This document shows positions 45,501-53,315 of a stretch of 64,000 bases of DNA, piece by piece; the first letter of the stretch is position 1, and every line of letters starts with the position of its first letter. Source of the DNA: Parabacteroides sp. PH5-46 (GTDB lineage: Bacteria; Bacteroidota; Bacteroidia; Bacteroidales; Tannerellaceae). Made by a program: the position numbers and the translations under genes. The stretch is taken from the NCBI RefSeq assembly GCF_029892785.1, contig NZ_JARXXA010000009.1:62001-126000 (forward strand). Direction: 5' to 3'. The notes under the pieces were generated by a model. The model made no database searches. It was not told where the DNA came from and saw nothing but the letters and a program-made list of their open reading frames with translations.

Positions 45501-46196
45501 AAGCTGGAAGAAATGAAAGCGGAATACTGCAAAGCCATCTATTGCTTCCTGCCTGCCAATAGCGACCAGGATAATATCGTACTCGAAAACGGCACCTTAC
45601 TCCCGATGCTACGTCAGCAAAGCAAGAATAAAGACAACATCTACAAATCTCTTGCCGACTATCTGTTACCCCTTTCCGAAGGGCGGACAGACTACATCGG
45701 TGCCTTTGTAGTTTCTGCCGGAGTGGGCGCGGATTATCTACGCCAGAAGTTCGAGGCGGAAGGCGACACCTATTCGTCTATGCTGCTGCAAACGCTGACA
45801 GACAGGATGGCCGAAGCCACAGCCGAGTATTTACATCAAAAAGTCCGCAGGGAGTTCTGGGGATATGCTCCGGACGAGTCTCTGAGTATATCCGACCTGT
45901 TCCGGGTGAAATACCAGGGCATACGCCCCGCCATAGGCTACCCTTCCCTTCCCGACCAGTTGTTAAACGTAGCCTTAGACGAACTACTTTCGTTTTCCCA
46001 AATCGGTGTCAGCCTGACTGAAAACGGCGCCATGCACCCCACGGCATCCGTTAGCGGGCTCTACTTTGCCCATCTGGAATCCGCCTATTTCATGATCGGC
46101 ACGATAGACGATGAACAAGTAGCCGATTATGCACAGCGGAGAAAAGTAGACAAAGAAGACATTCTACGTTTCCTGAATAAAAATATCCGTCCCTGA
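42501..46196 (+). CDS. metH: Cobalamin-dependent methionine synthase
   Basis: A 1231-residue four-module enzyme. The homocysteine module (1-330) has its zinc cysteines in GLNCSFGA and GGCCGTT; the methyltetrahydrofolate module (about 350-610) contains NFVNIGERCNVAGSRKF; the cobalamin module has GDVHDIGKNIV with the cobalt-ligand His at about residue 757; and the activation module (about 900-1231) contains RPAIGYPSLPDQ and YFMIGTIDDEQ for S-adenosylmethionine. All modules are complete. No cobalamin riboswitch was recognised upstream. A hairpin terminator follows. Confidence 0.97.
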   Translation: MKDKLQQLLKEKILILDGGMGTMIQRHKLSEQDYRGTRFADFPNDLKGNNDLLNITQPDIIAGIHRQYLDAGADIFATNTFNANAISMEDYGMQTLSREINLAAGQLSRKVADTFMAEHPDRIIFVAGSVGPTNKTASMSPDVSDPAYRTVTYKDLYIAYKEQIEALIEGGVDIILVETVFDTLNAKAALEAAETAIREQGKELPIMLSVTLSAQGGRTFSGQTLTAFLASVQHVNLVSIGLNCSFGAADMKPYLQELAQSAPYYISAYPNAGLPNSFGLYDETPETMAQHIKSFIDEGLVNILGGCCGTTPEHIAQYPALIKGAKPHQPVAAPQTLWLSGLELLEIKPENNFVNIGERCNVAGSRKFLRLIKEGNYEEALSIARKQVDDGAQVIDINMDDGMLDAVKEMTTFLNLIASEPDIARVPVMIDSSKWNVIEQALMCTQGKSIVNSISLKEGEETFLRQASRIKQLGAAVVVMAFDEKGQADIFERKTAVCERAYKLLIDKVGFNPQDIIFDPNVLAIATGMEEHNRYGLDFIQAVEWIKQHLPGAKVSGGVSNLSFSFRGNNYVREAMHAVFLYHAIGKGMDMGIVNPSSSILYEDIEPSFRTLLEDVILYRRPGAAEELIAYAQNLQKEVVETTDSGQEVWRTSSLQERLEYALQKGIGDFLETDLAEALRDYPRAVDIIDGPLMSGMNKVGELFGAGKMFLPQVVKTARTMKKAVAILQPAIEAEKTEAGSTKAGTVVFATVKGDVHDIGKNIVSIVLSCNNYDVIDLGVMVPADVIIKKAIEVKPDLICLSGLITPSLDEMVHVTDELEKAGLTIPVMIGGATTSKLHTAVKIAPNHSFPIIHVLDASQNPLIAAKLLHPETRQTYLDELNKEYESLRASMKEKKEELVSLEEARKHPVRIDWKSYHPVKPAQSGVQVIPYISIEEIRPYIHWNFFFAAWKLSGRFAGIAGIDGCDVCRANWLADFPEEDRAKAAEAMQLYKDANRLLNKLEEMKAEYCKAIYCFLPANSDQDNIVLENGTLLPMLRQQSKNKDNIYKSLADYLLPLSEGRTDYIGAFVVSAGVGADYLRQKFEAEGDTYSSMLLQTLTDRMAEATAEYLHQKVRREFWGYAPDESLSISDLFRVKYQGIRPAIGYPSLPDQLLNVALDELLSFSQIGVSLTENGAMHPTASVSGLYFAHLESAYFMIGTIDDEQVADYAQRRKVDKEDILRFLNKNIRP

Positions 46197-46218
46197 CAGG
46201 TCTTCACCGGTTCCTTTT

Positions 46219-46273
46219 GGTTCCTCAAAAAATGGATTTTATAGCTTTTGAGAGGAACGAGGAACCATTTTTT
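46219..46273 (+). terminator. Intrinsic terminator after metH
   Basis: GGTTCCTC at 46219-46226 pairs with GAGGAACC at 46259-46266, followed by ATTTTTT. An alternative pairing, AAAAAATGG (46227-46235) with CCATTTTTT (46265-46273), overlaps it. The start lies 22 bases after the metH stop. Confidence 0.7.
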
Positions 46274-46343
46274 AGAAAGTTACAATATGGCTAGTAAACT
46301 AGAAAATACAACTCTAGTGCCATAAAGTGTTGTTTCATTCCTA

Positions 46344-46351
46344 TAAGTTTG
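46344..46351 (+). promoter_or_regulatory. -7 box (TAAGTTTG) of the TonB-receptor operon
   Basis: An exact match 31 bases before the ATG at 46383 and well after the metH terminator. Confidence 0.6.
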
Positions 46352-46382
46352 TATATTTAGGCACAAAATACGAAATACCATA

Positions 46383-47057
46383 ATGAAACGACACCTTATT
46401 CTTCTATTTTGCATACTGGTTAGCTGGCAAATAAATGCCCAAGACATAAAATCTTACATCAATACAGCCAGTGTTCAATCCATCATTTACACAGGAAAGG
46501 AAGAACCCAAATATCCTACCTATATACTCAATCATCCCTATTGGAAAACAAGCGAATACCAGGAAGGCTCCTTGTCGTTTGACGGACAGTTCTACCCTAA
46601 CGTCATGTTACGCTTAAACCAGCATTTGGAGGAGTTGGTCATTTGTTCACCCGACAAGCGCTTCAACATTCTGCTTCCGGCGAACCGGATTGATTATGCC
46701 CTTATAGGTTCCAACTACATATTCTATCTGCCGAAAGACAAAGAAATGCTACCCAAAGGGTATTATATCAGACTGCATGATGGAGAACACAAAGTAGTAA
46801 GAAGGGAAACATTCTTTCTGAATTCGGCCACAAAAGATATGGCAGTAGAGTTTTCTTTCATCGGAAAAACCAGGTTCTACATCTATAAAGACGGCGTTTA
46901 CCACCAGGTAAACAATAAATCTTCTGTTCTGAAATTATTCAAATCAAAAAAGAAAGAATTAAATCAATATATCAAGCAGCAGAAACTTAATTTCCGCAAA
47001 TCTCCGGAAGAAGCCATAGTAGCCGTTGCCCAGCAATACCAAATACTTACCAGATGA
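46383..47057 (+). CDS. Secreted protein of unknown function, first gene of a TonB-receptor operon
   Basis: A 224-residue protein with a signal peptide (MKRHLILLFCILVSWQINAQ, cleaved after about residue 19). The rest is beta-rich with a lysine-rich end (KLFKSKKKELNQYIKQQKLN). I do not recognise a domain. Its stop overlaps the start of the TonB receptor by 4 bases, so it belongs to the same operon and is probably a periplasmic or surface partner. Confidence 0.78.
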   Translation: MKRHLILLFCILVSWQINAQDIKSYINTASVQSIIYTGKEEPKYPTYILNHPYWKTSEYQEGSLSFDGQFYPNVMLRLNQHLEELVICSPDKRFNILLPANRIDYALIGSNYIFYLPKDKEMLPKGYYIRLHDGEHKVVRRETFFLNSATKDMAVEFSFIGKTRFYIYKDGVYHQVNNKSSVLKLFKSKKKELNQYIKQQKLNFRKSPEEAIVAVAQQYQILTR

Positions 47058-49798
47058 TGAAAAAGCACCTCTTTTTAGCTTTATTGTTACTGTTACCCTT
47101 TGTTACATTTGCCCAGCAGACCGTAAATGTACAGATTGAAAACAGGCCCATTCCCGAGTTATTCGATGCCATCGAACAACAAACGACATACAAGATATTC
47201 TGTCTGCCGGAAGATACCGATTCCTTATTTATAACCGTACATGCCACCGCTGCAGAGCCTGTAGAGGTTATCCGCGAAGCTTTGCAGGGTTCAAGCCTGA
47301 AGGTTTCACAATACCGGAATCATCTGTTTATTACAGATAATGTAGAACTAATAACGGCCTTACCGGAAGACTATTTTCACGAAAAAAGAAGCGGAGATGC
47401 GTATGATACCTCCGGGCTTCTGTTGTCGCTAAGCAGACGAGACCAGAAGGCCTCCTCTGAAAGTAAAGTGTACGAGATTGGAGATCCGACACTAAGCTCC
47501 ACCAGAAGAGTGAGCCTGAGAGGTACGGTTACCGACTTTAAAACCGGAGAACCCGTGGTAGGTGCTGCCTTATACATCAACGAGCCCATGATAGCCACCA
47601 CCTCTGATGCCTATGGATATTATACCATTCAGTTGCCTGCCGGGCGACACGATCTGAATATTCGCGGATTGGGACTAAAAGATACACGCCGCCAAATCGT
47701 TGTCCATTCGGAAGGAAAGCTGGATATAGAACTGGAAGAAGAAATTTACGCCTTGAGAGAAGTAACAATTTCTTCGGAAAAAATAGAGAACGTAAGAAGT
47801 ACCACCATGGGAGTGGAACGCCTGAAGATACGTGACATTAAAAATATCCCGACAGCCTTTGGAGAGGTAGACATCATACGCGCCGTATTGTCTCTACCGG
47901 GTGTAAAAGCCGTAGGTGAGGCTTCCAGCGGGTTCAACGTTCGCGGAGGTTCTACCGACCAGAACCTGATCTTATTCAATGACGGAACAATATACAACCC
48001 GACCCACCTGTTTGGCTTCTTCTCAGCCTTCAATCCGGATCTGGTAAAAGATATGGAGCTATATAAAAGTAGTATCCCTGCCAAATACGGCGGACGCATT
48101 TCTTCTGTATTGGACATCACAACACGCGAAGGAAACAAAAAAGAATTCAAAGGATCGGCCAGTATCGGTTTATTAACCAGCCGTCTCACGCTGGAAGGGC
48201 CTATCTTCAGCGAAAAAACTTCCTTTATCGTAGGGGGACGTACTACTTATTCGGACTGGATACTGAAACGCCTGCCGGAAAAAAGCGGCTATAAAGACGG
48301 AAGCGCCGGCTTTTATGACCTCAATGCTACGATCAACCACAAATTCAACGAATACAACAACTTGTACGTAAATGGTTATTATAGCCACGACCGCTTCAAA
48401 TTTGATGCAGAAGAGCGCTATACCTACCGGAATGCGAATGCTTCCGCCAAATGGCGCCACATCTTCAACCCCAAATTAACCAGCACCATAACCGGCGGGT
48501 ATGACCATTACGACTATACGACTAAAAACACCGACAACCCGGTAAACGCCTACTCCCTGGATTTTGGGATCAACCAATATTACGGGAAGGCCGACCTTAC
48601 CTGGTACATCAATGATAAACATACGCTGGACTTTGGAGCCAACAGTATGTATTACGAGCTGAACCCCGGCACATATTTACCGACAAGTTCCGAATCCCTG
48701 GTAATTGAAGACCGGATGCAAAAGGAAAAAGCTATCGAATCGGCTGTCTATGTGGGAGATCGTTGGGACATCACGCCCAGTCTTTCCATCAATGCCGGTA
48801 TACGCTATTCCATGTTTAACGCATTAGGCCCCAGAACGTATAATCAATATTCAAGCAATTATCTACCATCGCTGACTACTATTGTAGACACGGCAACAGC
48901 AGGCAAAGGTGTCTTTAAGACCTATCATGGGCCGGAGTTCAGGCTATCTGCCCGCTATGAATTTAAAGACGGATTCTCCATAAAGGCAGGTTATAACACC
49001 ATGAGGCAAAACATACATAAGTTATCCAACACCACCATTATGTCGCCTACCGATACCTGGAAGCTGAGTGATGTAAATATCAAGCCTCAGACAGGTTCGC
49101 AGTTCGCCATTGGCTTCTACAAGAATTTTGCCAATAACACAATCGAAGCTTCTATAGAAACGTATTATAAAACGATGGACGACTACCTGGACTACCGGAA
49201 CGGTGCGGAACTATTGATGAATCATCATATAGAAACCGATGTTCTGAACACGGAAGGACGGGCTTACGGAGTTGAATTCATGGTTAAAAAAACACAAGGC
49301 AAGTTGAACGGCTGGATAAGCTATACTTATTCACACACAGAGCTTCGCCAGAATGACTCTAAGATCAGTAATCCGGTAAATAAAGGAGACTGGTATCCGG
49401 CAGATTACGATAAACCTCACGATGTTAAATTTGTGGGTAATTATAAATTCACACACCGTTTCAGTTTCTCATTGAATTGTGATTACAGTACAGGGCGTCC
49501 GATTACCCTCCCGGTTTCCAAGTACAATTACGCAGGAGGAGAATTTGTCTACTTCTCAGACCGTAACAAATATAGAATACCGGACTTCTTCCGCATGGAC
49601 GCTTCTTTCAACATTGAGCCGAGCCATCACCTGACCTTGCTGACGCATAGCACTATCTCGTTCGGCGTGTATAACCTCACCGGAAGAAAGAATGCTTATT
49701 CTGTATACTATGTATCCGAGAATGGCATGATGAAGGGGTATAAACTGGCTATCTTCGGTGTACCTATTCCTTTTATTTCATATAATATTAAATTCTGA
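47054..49798 (+). CDS. TonB-dependent outer-membrane receptor with STN and carboxypeptidase-like domains
   Basis: A 914-residue outer-membrane protein. After the signal peptide (to FAQQ), residues about 21-100 resemble an STN domain (TVNVQIENRPIPELFDAIEQ), a module that in other receptors contacts a FecR-type anti-sigma factor. A CarboxypepD_reg-like beta-sandwich follows (VSLRGTVTDFKTGEPVVGAA, about 155-240), then the plug (NVRGGSTDQNLILFNDGTIY) and the 22-stranded barrel ending in Phe (ISYNIKF). No FecR or ECF sigma gene is near. The ligand is unknown. The next gene, DUF4249, starts one base after the stop. Confidence 0.92.
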   Translation: MMKKHLFLALLLLLPFVTFAQQTVNVQIENRPIPELFDAIEQQTTYKIFCLPEDTDSLFITVHATAAEPVEVIREALQGSSLKVSQYRNHLFITDNVELITALPEDYFHEKRSGDAYDTSGLLLSLSRRDQKASSESKVYEIGDPTLSSTRRVSLRGTVTDFKTGEPVVGAALYINEPMIATTSDAYGYYTIQLPAGRHDLNIRGLGLKDTRRQIVVHSEGKLDIELEEEIYALREVTISSEKIENVRSTTMGVERLKIRDIKNIPTAFGEVDIIRAVLSLPGVKAVGEASSGFNVRGGSTDQNLILFNDGTIYNPTHLFGFFSAFNPDLVKDMELYKSSIPAKYGGRISSVLDITTREGNKKEFKGSASIGLLTSRLTLEGPIFSEKTSFIVGGRTTYSDWILKRLPEKSGYKDGSAGFYDLNATINHKFNEYNNLYVNGYYSHDRFKFDAEERYTYRNANASAKWRHIFNPKLTSTITGGYDHYDYTTKNTDNPVNAYSLDFGINQYYGKADLTWYINDKHTLDFGANSMYYELNPGTYLPTSSESLVIEDRMQKEKAIESAVYVGDRWDITPSLSINAGIRYSMFNALGPRTYNQYSSNYLPSLTTIVDTATAGKGVFKTYHGPEFRLSARYEFKDGFSIKAGYNTMRQNIHKLSNTTIMSPTDTWKLSDVNIKPQTGSQFAIGFYKNFANNTIEASIETYYKTMDDYLDYRNGAELLMNHHIETDVLNTEGRAYGVEFMVKKTQGKLNGWISYTYSHTELRQNDSKISNPVNKGDWYPADYDKPHDVKFVGNYKFTHRFSFSLNCDYSTGRPITLPVSKYNYAGGEFVYFSDRNKYRIPDFFRMDASFNIEPSHHLTLLTHSTISFGVYNLTGRKNAYSVYYVSENGMMKGYKLAIFGVPIPFISYNIKF

Positions 49799-49799
49799 T

Positions 49800-50951
49800 A
49801 TGAACACAAACTATATATTCCATACCGTACGATGTATTGCCGTTGCTGCAGCGGCCTCACTTACATTTTCGTTCTCAGGATGTATTACCGAATTTACACC
49901 GGAAGGGATAGAAGAGGTTAGCGACCTTTTAATTGTAGACGGCGCTATAACAGACAGTGTATCCACCATATTGCTAAGCCACAGCGTAGGATTATCGGAA
50001 TACCTGACAGGCAACGAAGGTATCGAAAACGCCCAACTATATGTGGAAGCGGAGAACGGCAAACGCTTTGATGGAGTGCATGAAGGAAAAGGTACCTATA
50101 CGATAGCGACCGGAGCCTTGGACACAAACACCCGGTATCGCCTCCGCATTTCCTTAAAGGGGAACGAGTATCAGTCGTCATTCCTGGCTCCTCTTATCAC
50201 CCCGGAGATAGATAGTATCGCTCCTACAAAGAAAGGCCAAGGAGAGCCAGTCTTTATGTGTGTAAATACGCATGACCCACTCAATCAGTCGCGATACTAC
50301 CGTTGGTCGTATGAAGAAAACTGGGAAATCAAAGCCGAGTTGTTTGCAAACGCAGGTTATGTAGAAAATGGTCCTCCCAATTATTTTTCTTTATCAAACT
50401 CCAACAACACCTATTATTGCTGGGGAAAAAACAGATCCAGAATTTTAATACTCGCCACTACAGAGAAGCTATCCGACAACATTGTCTATCAGAAAAGACT
50501 GGTGGAAATCCCTAGTGACAACGAGAAGTTGTCTGTTCTATACTATATTAAGGTAAAGCAAAACATACTGAGAAAAGAAGCATATGATTATTTCTCTAAT
50601 TTGCAGAAAAACGTAGAACAGACCGGAAGCATCTTTTCTCCGGTACCATCCGAAATGAAGGGAAATATAGAATGTATAAACAATCCGGAACTCCCGGTTA
50701 TTGGATATATCGAGGTTTCTACTACTGTGCAAAAAGATCTTTTTGTGCCTGAGAACTATGGCTTATACGAGTCTCCTTACCGTTCATGTTCGAATTTGGT
50801 GACAGATGATCCTGAATTTGCTCCTCCGGTATATGCGTATTATGAATACATGCCCCCGTCGCATGTAACATATGCACCCAGGAGATGTGTGGATTGCACC
50901 ACAAGAGGAACTAAAAACAAACCGGATTTCTGGCCCAACAATCATTATTAA
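49800..50951 (+). CDS. DUF4249 lipoprotein
   Basis: A 383-residue lipoprotein from the ATG at 49800 (lipobox LTFSFSGC). The upstream in-frame extension lies inside the receptor gene and is rejected. DUF4249 proteins regularly follow TonB receptors with a carboxypeptidase-like domain in Bacteroidetes, much like SusD follows SusC. Here the start is GITPEGIEEVSDLLIVDGAI-like (after ITEF) and the C-terminal part has several cysteines (SCSNL, RRCVDCTTRG). It may cap the receptor from outside; no ligand is established. The stop overlaps the next start by one base. Confidence 0.85.
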   Translation: MNTNYIFHTVRCIAVAAAASLTFSFSGCITEFTPEGIEEVSDLLIVDGAITDSVSTILLSHSVGLSEYLTGNEGIENAQLYVEAENGKRFDGVHEGKGTYTIATGALDTNTRYRLRISLKGNEYQSSFLAPLITPEIDSIAPTKKGQGEPVFMCVNTHDPLNQSRYYRWSYEENWEIKAELFANAGYVENGPPNYFSLSNSNNTYYCWGKNRSRILILATTEKLSDNIVYQKRLVEIPSDNEKLSVLYYIKVKQNILRKEAYDYFSNLQKNVEQTGSIFSPVPSEMKGNIECINNPELPVIGYIEVSTTVQKDLFVPENYGLYESPYRSCSNLVTDDPEFAPPVYAYYEYMPPSHVTYAPRRCVDCTTRGTKNKPDFWPNNHY

Positions 50952-52633
50952 TGCATATGAAAACAAGACATTATATCTATATACTCGCTCTATTGGTTTT
51001 ATGCCTTCAACGCCTAGCTGCCGGTCATGGTGATTTCAGGGAACGTGTTTATGTGCAAACAGACAAACAGCATTATCTGGCAGGCGAGTCATTATGGCTA
51101 AAACTCTATCTGACGGATGCGACTGGCAAACCTTCTTCCTTCAGCAAGATAGGATATATAGAACTGCTGGACGAGCATTCTGCCCAAGTGCAAATAAAAC
51201 TGGATATTACTAACGGAACGGCTCAGGGATGGATGGACTTACCCGCCAACCTGCCTACCGGCTATTACCGCCTGACAGCCTATACCCGCTATATGCAGAA
51301 TGAAGGAGAAGAGGTGTTTTTCCAAAAACTGATAGGAATTATCAATACATTCAAAACAGATGAGACAATTCGGACAGATTCAACTTTGCAAGCTACAAGT
51401 CCGTCTGTCTTAGACAACAACCTATCTATCACAACCGAAAGGCAGACGCTCTCTTTACGTTCGCAAAGCGAATTTCGCATACAGGGTTTGCCTGATAATG
51501 TACATTCCCTGTCTGTATCCGTAGCCGGAGCTGACATGCTTCCGACCACAAACGCTATCAATATAAACCAATGGCATAACCAACTGTCCGACAAACCAAG
51601 GCTACCCCTTAAAACGGAATTTATCCCCGAATATGAAGGGCACATAGTGAAAGGCAAACTGATCAACATATCCACCGAAACGTTGGGTACAAACGAATCC
51701 GTATCCCCTCTGTTAGGCTTTACAGGTGATCAGGTAAGACTCTTTGGCGGACAAATACAGAAAGAGGATGTGCTGTTTTATACAACACATATTCAAGGGA
51801 TGCACGAGTTGGCGACAGCCACCTACTCTGCTTCAAACAATCAGTACCGGGTAGATATAACCTCTCCGTTTGCCGCGCATAGTGAGAAGCAACTCCCTCT
51901 GTTAACGCTTAATCCGGCATGGGGAGAGCAACTGATGGATCGCAGCATGGGGTTACAAGTATTATACACCTATACAGCCGACTCCTTAAGCAAAACAGAC
52001 ACCACGTATGCTCATTTCCAGTGGAAGCCCGACCGTTCGTACCTTCTGGATGAATACACGCGCTTTACAACAATGGAAGAAGTCATTATCGAGTTCATCC
52101 CTACCCTGCGCTTCCGGAAGATCAACAACCAGCGTTTACTATCCGTCCTGAACGAAGAGCGAAGTGGCTTTACCATCGGAAACTCGCTGGTTTTGGTAGA
52201 CGGAGTTCCGGTAACCGATCACGAATCCATTTTTCGCTATGACCCGTTTTTAGTCCGTAAAATAGATGTTTACAGAGGAAAGTTCGTCTTCGGAGGACAG
52301 TTTTACGACGGACTCATCTTCTTTACGACATACAACCTCAACTACCCCGGCCTGAAAGTAGGAGAAACAACACAAACATTCGACTATGAAGGCACCCAGG
52401 CACATCGTCGTTTCTACGCTCCTTCATACACAGATAGCCAGGTAAAAAACAACCGTATCCCCGACTATCGCCACACGCTCCTCTGGATGCCTGAAATACC
52501 CACTGAAGGAAAGAGCACCATCTCTGTCCCATTCAGCACCTCAGATATCCCCGGCCAATACCAAATCACAGTAGAAGGAATCACAACAGACGGAGAAATC
52601 ATCAGAGGCACCTCTTTCTTCCAGGTGGAGTAA
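50951..52633 (+). CDS. Secreted MG2-like protein of the TonB-receptor operon
   Basis: A 560-residue protein with a signal peptide (LVLCLQRLAAG). The first 120 residues after it look like a macroglobulin MG2 domain: ERVYVQTDKQHYLAGESLWL, then GYYRLTAYTRYMQNEGEEVF. The remainder has beta-sandwich character, including a plug-like segment (SLVLVDGVPVTDHESIFRYD) as in receptor plug domains. It ends the four-gene operon. Such proteins are seen after TonB receptor genes but have no assigned role. The start may be the second ATG at 50957. Confidence 0.8.
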   Translation: MHMKTRHYIYILALLVLCLQRLAAGHGDFRERVYVQTDKQHYLAGESLWLKLYLTDATGKPSSFSKIGYIELLDEHSAQVQIKLDITNGTAQGWMDLPANLPTGYYRLTAYTRYMQNEGEEVFFQKLIGIINTFKTDETIRTDSTLQATSPSVLDNNLSITTERQTLSLRSQSEFRIQGLPDNVHSLSVSVAGADMLPTTNAININQWHNQLSDKPRLPLKTEFIPEYEGHIVKGKLINISTETLGTNESVSPLLGFTGDQVRLFGGQIQKEDVLFYTTHIQGMHELATATYSASNNQYRVDITSPFAAHSEKQLPLLTLNPAWGEQLMDRSMGLQVLYTYTADSLSKTDTTYAHFQWKPDRSYLLDEYTRFTTMEEVIIEFIPTLRFRKINNQRLLSVLNEERSGFTIGNSLVLVDGVPVTDHESIFRYDPFLVRKIDVYRGKFVFGGQFYDGLIFFTTYNLNYPGLKVGETTQTFDYEGTQAHRRFYAPSYTDSQVKNNRIPDYRHTLLWMPEIPTEGKSTISVPFSTSDIPGQYQITVEGITTDGEIIRGTSFFQVE

Positions 52634-52689
52634 TACACATTTCTTGTTCTACCTGTATTTATTTTATGTTTTTGTACCGATTTATTAAT

Positions 52690-52733
52690 CAGTTCACAAA
52701 GGTGGACGAGACAGCTCACCTAGGTGAACCGCT
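52690..52733. repeat. Two-unit, 22-bp-period palindromic element (array E)
   Basis: Two units of 22 bases start at 52690 and 52712 and agree at 13 or so positions; cores are TTCACnnAGGTG and CTCACCTAGGTGAA. It lies between the MG2-like gene and the promoter of the NikR-fucose operon. It is the shortest and most degenerate of the five arrays. The rest of this 257-base gap is AT-rich with only the promoter recognised. Confidence 0.55.
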
Positions 52734-52862
52734 GAAAAATATACGTATAAATGAATAAATAGCTATATACCAATCGATATATCTATATCTACGAACCAGG
52801 GTTGATCAAGGTTTGCAAAATAGTTTTTATGGGGCGGCGTATGAAAAGTCTTTTTTTTTATC

Positions 52863-52881
52863 TAAGTTTGTATATCAAACT
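52863..52881 (+). promoter_or_regulatory. Promoter and candidate operator of the NikR-fucP-fucI operon
   Basis: TAAGTTTG at 52863-52870 is an exact -7 box, 20 bases before the ATG at 52891. AGTTTG-TATAT-CAAACT at 52865-52881 is a perfect dyad covering the box and the expected start point, an ideal place for repression by the ribbon-helix-helix protein encoded next. Confidence 0.55.
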
Positions 52882-52890
52882 ATAGGGAAT

Positions 52891-53292
52891 ATGTCATTAA
52901 AACGGTTTGGAGTATCATTGGAAAACGAGCTACTGGAGGCATTGGATCAGTATGTGAATGATAATGGGTTTGCCAATCGTTCGCAAGCCATCCGCTTTTT
53001 GGTAGAGAAAAACGTGGCAGAGCAAAAGTGGCAATGTAATCATATCGTTGCCGGTACTATCATTGTGATATATGATCGGCAGAAAAAAGATATTGCTTCC
53101 AAAATAACAGATATCCAATATCAGTATACAGACGTTATTCTTTCTTCTTCACAATATTACATCAACATAAACTTTTGTATGCACATCGTAGCTGTAACAG
53201 GAGAAGCCCATCGGCTAACCGAACTTTCCGACCGTCTGACAACCATTAAAGGTATCAAGCACGGAAAGCTGGTGATGAGCCGGGCTGATTAA
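52891..53292 (+). CDS. NikR-family regulator lacking the nickel site, upstream of fucose genes
   Basis: A 133-residue protein from the ATG at 52891. Residues 1-45 form a ribbon-helix-helix domain (LKRFGVSLENELLEALDQYV, NRSQAIRFLVE) and 50-133 an ACT-like domain ending GIKHGKLVMSRAD, as in NikR. In E. coli NikR the nickel ligands are His76, His87, His89 and Cys95. The aligned residues here are Tyr77, Gln88, Tyr90 and Cys96, so three of four are lost and tight nickel binding is unlikely. fucP follows after 23 bases. It may repress this operon in response to another ligand. The longer frame from 52813 runs through the promoter and is rejected. Confidence 0.88.
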   Translation: MSLKRFGVSLENELLEALDQYVNDNGFANRSQAIRFLVEKNVAEQKWQCNHIVAGTIIVIYDRQKKDIASKITDIQYQYTDVILSSSQYYININFCMHIVAVTGEAHRLTELSDRLTTIKGIKHGKLVMSRAD

Positions 53293-53315
53293 TATATCTA
53301 TCTAATACTACAAAC

